This document shows positions 56,921 to 64,000 of a DNA stretch of 64,000 bases, piece by piece (position 1 is the stretch's first letter; each line of letters starts with the position of its first letter). Location of the stretch: positions 47,834,362 to 47,898,361 of the forward strand of contig CM051457.1 in the NCBI GenBank assembly GCA_028274465.1, written 5' to 3'. The translations under genes were made by a program, and so were the position numbers. Source of the stretch: Plantago ovata. Its lineage: Eukaryota > Streptophyta > Magnoliopsida > Lamiales > Plantaginaceae. The notes under the pieces were generated by a model, which ran no database searches, had not been told where the DNA came from, and was given only the letters and a program-made list of their open reading frames with translations.

Positions 56921-59900
56921 CTAGAGCCAGTCACCTTTATGCCTAATACCCAGATTAGCATAATGTCTTAAGTGGACTTCCACTGATAAGACCTTGGTGA
57001 AAGGATCTGCCACGTTGTCCGTGGTAGAGACACGTTCTATACTAACTTCTCCTCTATCAATAATCTCACGTATAACGTGATACTTTCTAAGTACATGTTT
57101 GTTCTTGTTTGTAGATCTAGGCTCCTTAGCTTGAGAGACGGCGCCTGTATTGTCCCAATAAATCGTTATTGGACTAGGAGCAGGAACAACCCTCAATTCC
57201 TTCAAGAACTCTGAAATCCAGACAGCTTCTTACGAAGCTTCTGATCCAGCAATGTACTCGGCTTCTGTGGATGAGTCAGCAATCGTGGCTTGCTTAGAAC
57301 TCTTCCAACAGATAGCTCCTCCGTTCAATTTGAATACGTATCCTGTCTGTGACTCAAAGTCATCAGGATCTGATTCAAATCCAGCGTCGACATAACCAAA
57401 CATCTTTAATTCTGGTTCTCCACCAAACACCAAGAACATTTCCTTAGTCCGTCGAAGGTACTTAAGAATGTTCTTTACAGCAGTCCAGTGAGGTACTCCT
57501 GGATTCTGTTGGTGTCGACAAGTCACACTAAGCGCATATGCCACATCGGGCCTTGTGCAATTCATTGCATACATTATAGACCCTACTGCCGAAGCATAGG
57601 GCACACGACTCATTGCATTTCTTTCTTCATCAGTTTTAGGACCATCCTTAACTGATAAGATAATCCCATGCCTAGCTGGGAGAAAGCCTCTCTTTGAGTT
57701 GTCCATCTTATAACGCTTCAGTATTTTGTCGATGTAGGTGGACTGTGTCATTCCTAACATCCTCTTGGGTCTATCTCTAAAGATCTTGATCCCTAGGATG
57801 TAGTTCGCTTCACCCAAGTCCTTCATCGAGAAGGTACTTGATAACCAAACAAGCATAGAGACATTGTTTCCCATGATCAAAATGTCATCTACATAAATGA
57901 TCATGAAAACAACTCCTTTGTCGCTGTGTCTAGCGTAGACACAGGGATCTTCCTTTCTTCTGATGAAGTCAAACGATTTGACAGCTTCATCAAAGCGGAT
58001 ATTCCAGCTCCTTGACGCTTGCTTTAGCCCATAGATGGATCTTTGTAATTTTCATACATCAGTTGGCCTGGTTTTACTAATAAAACCTTCCGGCTGTACC
58101 ATATAGACCTCTTCCTCAAGGTTGCCATTGAGGAAGGCAGTCTTTACATCCATCTGCCAGATCTCATAATCATAGTAGGCAGCTATCGCAAGTAGAATTC
58201 GAATGGACTTCAATTTTGCTACCGGTGAAAAGGTTTCATCGTAATCGATGTCATACCTTTGCGTGTAGCCTTTCGCCACAAGCCTAGCTTTGTGCGTTTG
58301 TACCTTGCCATCGGCATCTGTCTTTCGTTTAAAGACCCATTTGCACCCAATAGGTCTAACCCCTTGGGGCAAGTCTACCAAGTTCCAAACTTGGTTCTGG
58401 TACATTGAATCCATTTCTAATTCCATGTCCTCTTGCCATTTGTCTGAGTCAATATCAATTATTTCCTCTTTGTAGGTCTCGGGATCTTCCCGATCTGATA
58501 AGCCGACATCAAGTTCACTGATGTCTTCTATCATAAGGCTTTGCTTCTGAGGTCCTTTTAGGATCCTCTTCGACCTACGGAGCTCGACTTGTTCTGGTGC
58601 TTTTCTTTTCTGGCTTCGTGTAACACGAACATTATCAGTGGGTACTGATGCAGTTGGTCGCGGGGCGCGACCCTGTTCCCTTGCGGGAGGCCGCTCTTGT
58701 GCAACTTGTTGCACATGTTGGTTGACAACGGGTCCTATTGGTGTGGTTTCAACTGTTGATCTAATCACATGACTCCCACTGACTATGACATGCCTAGCAA
58801 GTGTCATATCATCACCCTTGTCTGCTTCGAAAGCTCCCACTGAACTTGAGTCCAAATCAGAAGATTTAGAGACCTCATGTTCGCGCGTGTCAAAGTCTTG
58901 AATTTCTTCAAGTTCTATCATGTCATCTAACCTCTCTTCTTCGACGTATTCAGCTTCTAAAAACTTGACGTTTCTAGGTATGATCACCTTGTGATCTTCA
59001 ACATGATAGAATTCATAGCCTCTCGTCTGACGAGGATAGCCTATGAAATATACTTTGACACCCTTGGCATCTAACTTATCAGTGAGCATCAGTTTGACTA
59101 TCGCATGACACCCCTAAGGTCTAAGATAACCCAGTGAGGGCTTCTTTCCCTTCCATAACTCATAAGGAGTTTTCTCCACTGATTTAGATGGTACACTGTT
59201 CAGAATGTAGATTGCAGTTTGTAGTGCATATCCCCACAGATACTTTGGAAGAGTCGAGAATCCAATCATTGATCTTACCATGTCTAACAGGGTTCGATTC
59301 CTCCTCTCAGACACACCATTTAACTATGGTGTTCCAGGAGGAGTCCATTGCGATTGAATTCCATTTTCCTTCAAGTAGTCGATAAATTCTTCACTAAGGT
59401 ATTCACCTCCTCGATCTGATCGAAGAGTGACTATCCTTAGGTTCAATTCATTCTCGACTTCATTCCTAAACTCCTTGAATTTCCCAAAGGTCTCGGATTT
59501 ATTATTCATAAGATAAATATACCCATACCTTGAGAAATCGTCAGTAAAGGTAACGAAGTAAGGATAACCCCCACGCGCATGGACTTTAAAAGGTCCAAAT
59601 ACATCGGTATGTATGAGCTCTAAGCAGCGAGTGGCACGAACACCTTGTCCAACAAAAGGTTTGTTCGTCATCTTACCCTTAAGACATGATTCACATGTTC
59701 CATATGATTCAAAATCAAATGGTTCTAAGTAGTCCAACTTCCTTAGTCTTTGAATCCGTGTTTCATTGATATGGCCTAGCCGACAATGCCATAGATAAGA
59801 TGGATTATTCTTCCTACTTGAAGACGGTTTGTTTGTTATGTATTTGAAATAAAGGTAGACTACTTTGCAAAATATATAAACCATTCACCAAGCGAGCTTT

Positions 59901-60225
59901 TCCATAATACTAATCATTTAATGAAAAATAACAAGTATTATTCGCAAATCGAAAGGAAAAACCCATATTGTCTAACAATGGAATGGAAATAATATTTCTG
60001 ACAATGGATGGAAAAAAATAAACATTATCAAGTTCTAAACATTGTCCCGAAGGTAAATCTATCTTTCTGCGTCCAACGCGTTTGGCTTCAACAGGATTGC
60101 CGTTCCCAACATGCAAGTCGATTTCACCTTGCTTGACTAGCCTGTGATCAATTAGCCCCTGCACATTATTACAAATGTGTGAGCCACATGCTGTATATAA
60201 TACCCAACCATTGGAGTCAAAAGTA
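56921..60225 (-). pseudogene. pol of element H (protease, integrase, RT, RNase H)
   Basis: The protease motif reads VLYTACGSH, with Tyr for the catalytic Asp. Integrase has HTD, RSDRGGEY and GVSERRNR; the RT has YVDD near 57890; RNase H has GYVDAGF and ADSSTEAEYIA. Breaks: stop near 59908 after the protease, TAG for Gln near 59325, TAG for Trp near 59115, a frameshift near 58050 in the RT, and a TAA for Lys near 57230. It ends RHKGDWL and TAG. Confidence 0.88.
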
Positions 60226-61000
60226 GTCATGTTCATTTCAATAACAAACATACGTGAGCCAGAAGCCAGTGGCTCCTTAGCTTGATCTTCCCTAAGTTTA
60301 GGGCAATCTTTCTTCCAGTGGCCCTTGAGTTTGCAATACAGACAAATCTCGATCCTAAGTCGAAATTCAGCCATCCTACGATACCGCCCATTCTTGCCAC
60401 CCCTCTTCCTTTTGGGTCTACGATTGACCCTTGGAAATTTGTTGGCAATGGGTCTCTCAGCAATAAACTCTGTTGCTACCCCAACATTGGGATTGTGAAT
60501 AGATTGCAACAATCTTTGCACGATCAAGATAATGGAAGCCTTAGCTTCTAGCTCCAAGCCATATCCAACAACTTGTAAGAGGAAGTCAATCAATGACTTC
60601 ACTTGTTCAGGCGACAGCTCTTCTGTCCCAAGCCTTTTAAATAGCATGATCTTGATAGCTTCGAACCCTTCACACATCCTTGAGTATCCAAGAATGAGGA
60701 GAGATATTTTACAATCTCATATGGTTCCTTGTCTCCACATGGTCCAACCATATTGTCAGACATAACATTCAGCAACAAGTTCTTTACAAACTCGGCCCTT
60801 TCCACTTCCAATTCATAATAGCAATCATAGGTTGCCGTAGTGAATTCAGTGGGAGGTGGAGGGATAGGTTCGTCCAAGACGTACTCAACCTCGTTGTACC
60901 ATAGCACCTTTCGTACCTCATGGATCCAATCCACGTAGTTTGGTCCTGTTAGATTTTGCAACTCCAAGTTGGCAACAAGCTCGGAGGACGGTATAGCCAT
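60226..61000 (-). pseudogene. gag of element H
   Basis: Starts at MAIPSSELVANLELQ, followed by TGPNYVDWIHEVRKVL as in C. The frame shifts near 60690 and the middle is degenerate; the zinc knuckle CLYCKLKGHWKKDC (about 60310-60350) is intact. It continues into the protease. Confidence 0.85.
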
Positions 61001-62489
61001 TTCTAATATCCTAAGGAGAAATAATATAGAACGAAAATAATAAATCAACTATTGAAATATTATTTCTAAATACACAGTCAACATAACTAAACAACAAGGT
61101 CCTTTAGCTGTTTAGCTCCCACTGTTTCCACATATGCTTGCCCCCACAACAAACATACGGGTAATGTCCAACAAGTTACCGTAGTGGCCAAGATCCAAAT
61201 CCATACTATGCTATACTCCAACGGGAGCTGGTCGCATAGCATAATATGACCGGTAGGACTATCCAATTGCGTCACGCAACTCTTGGTTAAATCTAATTTA
61301 ACCCGATGCCCTACATACTGTACCTATCGAGGTCGATAGATACAATATGCAGTAAGTCATAACCATAGGCTTACTCTAATCTGACGATCACTGCGAGTCT
61401 GTAAGACGAGGTCGCCAATACAAGGAAACGCAATGAAAGTTCAGAATTAAAGCACCCTATGGAAAGCATCTCAGAAACACATACATATATATATTTCTGT
61501 ACTTATATTGGTTGGGGCTTGTAGCTTGAGGGTTGTTATTAGTCATCTACAAACAAATAAGGGCGCCGCCTACCCATCATGCATGAACGGTCTACATGTA
61601 ATGGATGCCGCCTATCCATTCTAGTTCTAAACGCGGTCAAGCACATAATGGGTGCCGCCTACCCATACATAAATATGCGGTCCGACATATAAGAGGGCGT
61701 CGCCTACCCTCGCATGCATAGCAGTCGAACGGAAAGTAAAATACTTGGTATTTAAACATGCATTGTCAAACAATAGCATATAGAGCATATGAAACAAGTA
61801 GTAGCCTATGTGGATGACAAATGACTTCATAATTTCATTATGAAAATTATAATCCCATACTTATAATCTCTATGAAATAATTGAAATTTTGGACTAGATT
61901 GAAAAATCGAAAATTCTATTGACCAAGTAGCAATTTTCGAAAACCCAAAGGACTTAATTGTAATTTTTGAAACCATGGAGGTGTTAAATCTAAAATTAAA
62001 AAGTAAAAGGACTAATTTGCAATAAACAATAAATTGATAAATTACGAATAAGCCCATTATACTAATTAAATTTAACCCCTCTAGTTAAAAACAATTACAA
62101 TTAAATCATAGTTATATTCCAACTATAAAATTCAATCCTCAAAACTTTCAAAATTCGATTTTGGGTCCAACCCGAAAAATATATATTTTTATTAAAATAT
62201 GGGACGGGACCTAGTCCCGTCCCCACGATACCCGCGGCCCCGGGCGCCCGGCGCCCGCGGCACGCGGGTACCGGCGCCGCGGGTGCAGCCGCCGGGCGCC
62301 TGCGTCACGCAGGCGGTCCGGTCATAGATATATATATTTTATTTTTTTATTTTTGAAAAAAAATATAAATTCTAAATTTATATAAAAAACAAAACTTTTG
62401 AAAATCAAATTAATCATAGAATCAATTGCATCCACATATCTACAAAAATCATACAATATATATACGTATATACGCAATCAATTAACCTA
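61001..62489 (-). other. Untranslated leader of element H
   Basis: Holds the four-hairpin array at 61559-61711, AT-rich sequence (61750-62200) and an extremely GC-rich block at 62216-62325 with several inverted repeats (for example GCCTGCGT C ACGCAGGC). No credible gene. Confidence 0.75.
61559..61711 (-). other. Array of four hairpins with loop AGGCGGC (leader of H)
   Basis: On the minus strand, units at 61693-61711, 61648-61666, 61601-61619 and 61559-61577 read GAGGGT...GCCCTC, ATGGGT...ACCCAT, ATGGAT...ATCCAT and ATGGGT...GCCCTT around loops AGGCGAC or AGGCGGC. Spacing is 42-47 nt. Stem differences between units, and from those of C, are mostly compensated. Two of the first three units are preceded by GACCGC. 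Confidence 0.82.
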
Positions 62490-62501
62490 GCTCTGATACC
62501 A
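62490..62501 (-). other. Primer binding site of element H
   Basis: Minus strand TGGTATCAGAGC, one base from the LTR, for initiator tRNA-Met. Confidence 0.92.
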
Positions 62502-62502
62502 C

Positions 62503-64000
62503 TGTAAGAAAATACGGTCAGAGTTACCCCCAGGGTACGCAGCGGAATTTCAAAAATTTTCTTAACATACAGGTTAATTGATTATGTATATGCCGTATAT
62601 ATGTAAACACGTCAATTAGAAGACTAACCTTACTTCCAAAGCAAGCTTCCAAGTCTTCGTAATAATCCGGTGTATCTTCTCCTTCGTCGAAGTCGAAGAT
62701 ATCTACAATACTTTGATTATCTGCAAGACAATAAAAGTTAGTTTCCAGCTCCTAGAACCTCAACCTTGGTATCCACGGATGAACAACCTATTAGAAAGAA
62801 TGCTAGGATATTCTTCGTGTGACCAAGAAGATGTGGCGGCGATTCCTCCGGCAAGGTGGCGCGCGCGTGTGGCTTATAGAGGAGGGGAGAGCTTTTTATT
62901 TTCTCTAAGAAAACTGGGTAGAATAATTCTCTAAGAATTGATTCTTCAACTGTGTGAAAATCTATGTCAAAAGCTCTCTAATAGTCTACTATATATATTA
63001 GTCAATAGAAGCCTAAAGCATAAGCAATTAGACTTCGTAAAGGAATAAGAATCTAATTCTTATCGCACTAGGAAACCAATATCAAGTCTAGATTCATTCC
63101 CACTCAAATTAAAACTCAATCAGGAAAATCTAACTTATCTCTTGGACTTCTAATAGAGGAAGGAGTCCAACTCCTTCCCCTATCCCTCCTACGCGCGCGC
63201 GCGCTCTCCCAGGGGTAATAGGTGGGTCCCGATTTTGGGACCCACTTATAGTTCTAAGACAATTCAAACTCCAAGTAGATTTTGCCAATGTGTATATGTT
63301 AATTTTAAATTAACATATCCTTTCAAATCAAACCTCTATTATATTTCCAAAATATAATCTTTAATTGTATTTACATAAAATACAATTAATTAGCCAATTC
63401 AATTAATCATTCCAAATCATTATTTGAGCCATTATTTATTATAATTAATTTCAAATCAATCATAATCCATCAATCACAATTAATTCCAAATTAATTGCGA
63501 TTCCATCTTCAAGGATATTCAGATAGGCTGAATCACCACATAGTGTGACCCATAGGGCCTCATTGTATTAAGCAAGTCTTAGACTAGGCAAAATGGAATT
63601 CCTAGACGGTTCCATTTGCAATATTAATACATGAAGACGTTTGAGAGGTTTCTCAAAGTAAACCCTTTCGTTGCGAAGCCTGTTTCGCTCAACGCGGCGA
63701 TGGTAACGTCCCTTCATCTGACTTGCTCGAATGTATCTAGGATCGATGAAGTGTCTATCCCAATAATACATCCACGGGCGTCTTCAGTGAGTTGCATGGT
63801 GAATACAATATCTATTATGACCATCATAATAATATTGATACACTGGTCAGCGGTTTTACCAATCACAACTATGAACGACTATGAGCAGTGCTCTCCTGTG
63901 CTACACGTGAGAGATGAATCATTCATAGAATCACTTATCATCCCCATTTGTATGTAGCCATAATCCTGGATCGTGTCTTAGGTCAACTGCTTATTCAGAG
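62503..64000 (-). repeat. 5' LTR of element H, partial
   Basis: Matches the 3' LTR from its TATTTTCTTACA end, with scattered substitutions and a small indel near 63088. The remaining 600 bp or so, including the U3 start, are outside the window. Confidence 0.9.

Larger units (their letters stand above)
54815..64000 (-). mobile_element. Angela/BARE-like element H, 5' LTR partly outside window
   Basis: On the minus strand: partial 5' LTR, primer site, leader of about 1.5 kb, gag-pol, purine tract, 3' LTR. Pol is clearly related to C but a different family. CCTAT before the left LTR (54810-54814) is the expected target duplication. Several stops and frameshifts make it defective. Confidence 0.9.

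Overview
The window is plant intergenic DNA made almost entirely of nested LTR retrotransposons. I see no host gene. The organism is a flowering plant: the elements are plant-type Ty1/copia families primed by initiator tRNA-Met (PBS TGGTATCAGAGC), plus a Ty3-type gag-only element primed by tRNA-Asp and Mutator-like elements with 9-bp target duplications. Order and host strand cannot be fixed further.

Nesting, with target-site duplications (TSD) read from the sequence. Oldest is F, a broken downstream ORF of a SIRE-like element (pieces at 50099-50251, 51326-52050 and 54585-54814, + strand). It was hit by a 1,065-bp foldback element (TSD ATATCAGAT), by a solo LTR G (TSD ACAAT), by element H at 54815 (Angela/BARE-like copia, - strand, running off the right end) and by SIRE-like element B (- strand, LTR 48192-50098). 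B is split by element C (Angela/BARE-like, + strand, 12217-44950, TSD CCACC) and by SIRE-like element A (- strand, 1-10975, running off the left end). C is split near the end of its pol by SIRE-like element D (+ strand, 20469-42948, TSD ATAGG). D is split in its reverse transcriptase by E, a TR-GAG-type non-autonomous element (- strand, 27989-33611, TSD ATGAG), and its 5' LTR alone carries a 1,231-bp Mutator-like element rich in palindromes (TSD TTTTGTTTA).

A, B and D belong to one SIRE-like family: LTR of about 1.6 kb with a clear TATA box, PBS, gag, pol, a spacer, then a very large downstream ORF (about 1,740 codons in D) and a purine tract at the 3' LTR. C and H are two related Angela/BARE-like families with LTRs of about 2 kb, a 1.5-2 kb leader and a fused gag-pol. 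All autonomous coding regions carry stops or frameshifts; the only long intact retroelement frame is the gag of E.

The most interesting material is RNA-level organisation. (1) B and D carry a GT...AG segment of 1,181/1,180 nt between gag and pol that is missing at the exact splice junction in A; unspliced RNA would give a Gag with a coiled-coil extension, spliced RNA a Gag-Pol frame. (2) The downstream ORF has three GT...AG mini-introns of 75, 72 and 75 nt in both A and D, all multiples of three. (3) Between pol and that ORF lie seven small hairpins with an invariant loop and compensating stem changes. (4) The leaders of C and H each carry four evenly spaced hairpins with loop AGGCGGC and compensating stem changes. 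These look like cis-acting elements controlling splicing, translation or packaging; their functions are inference.
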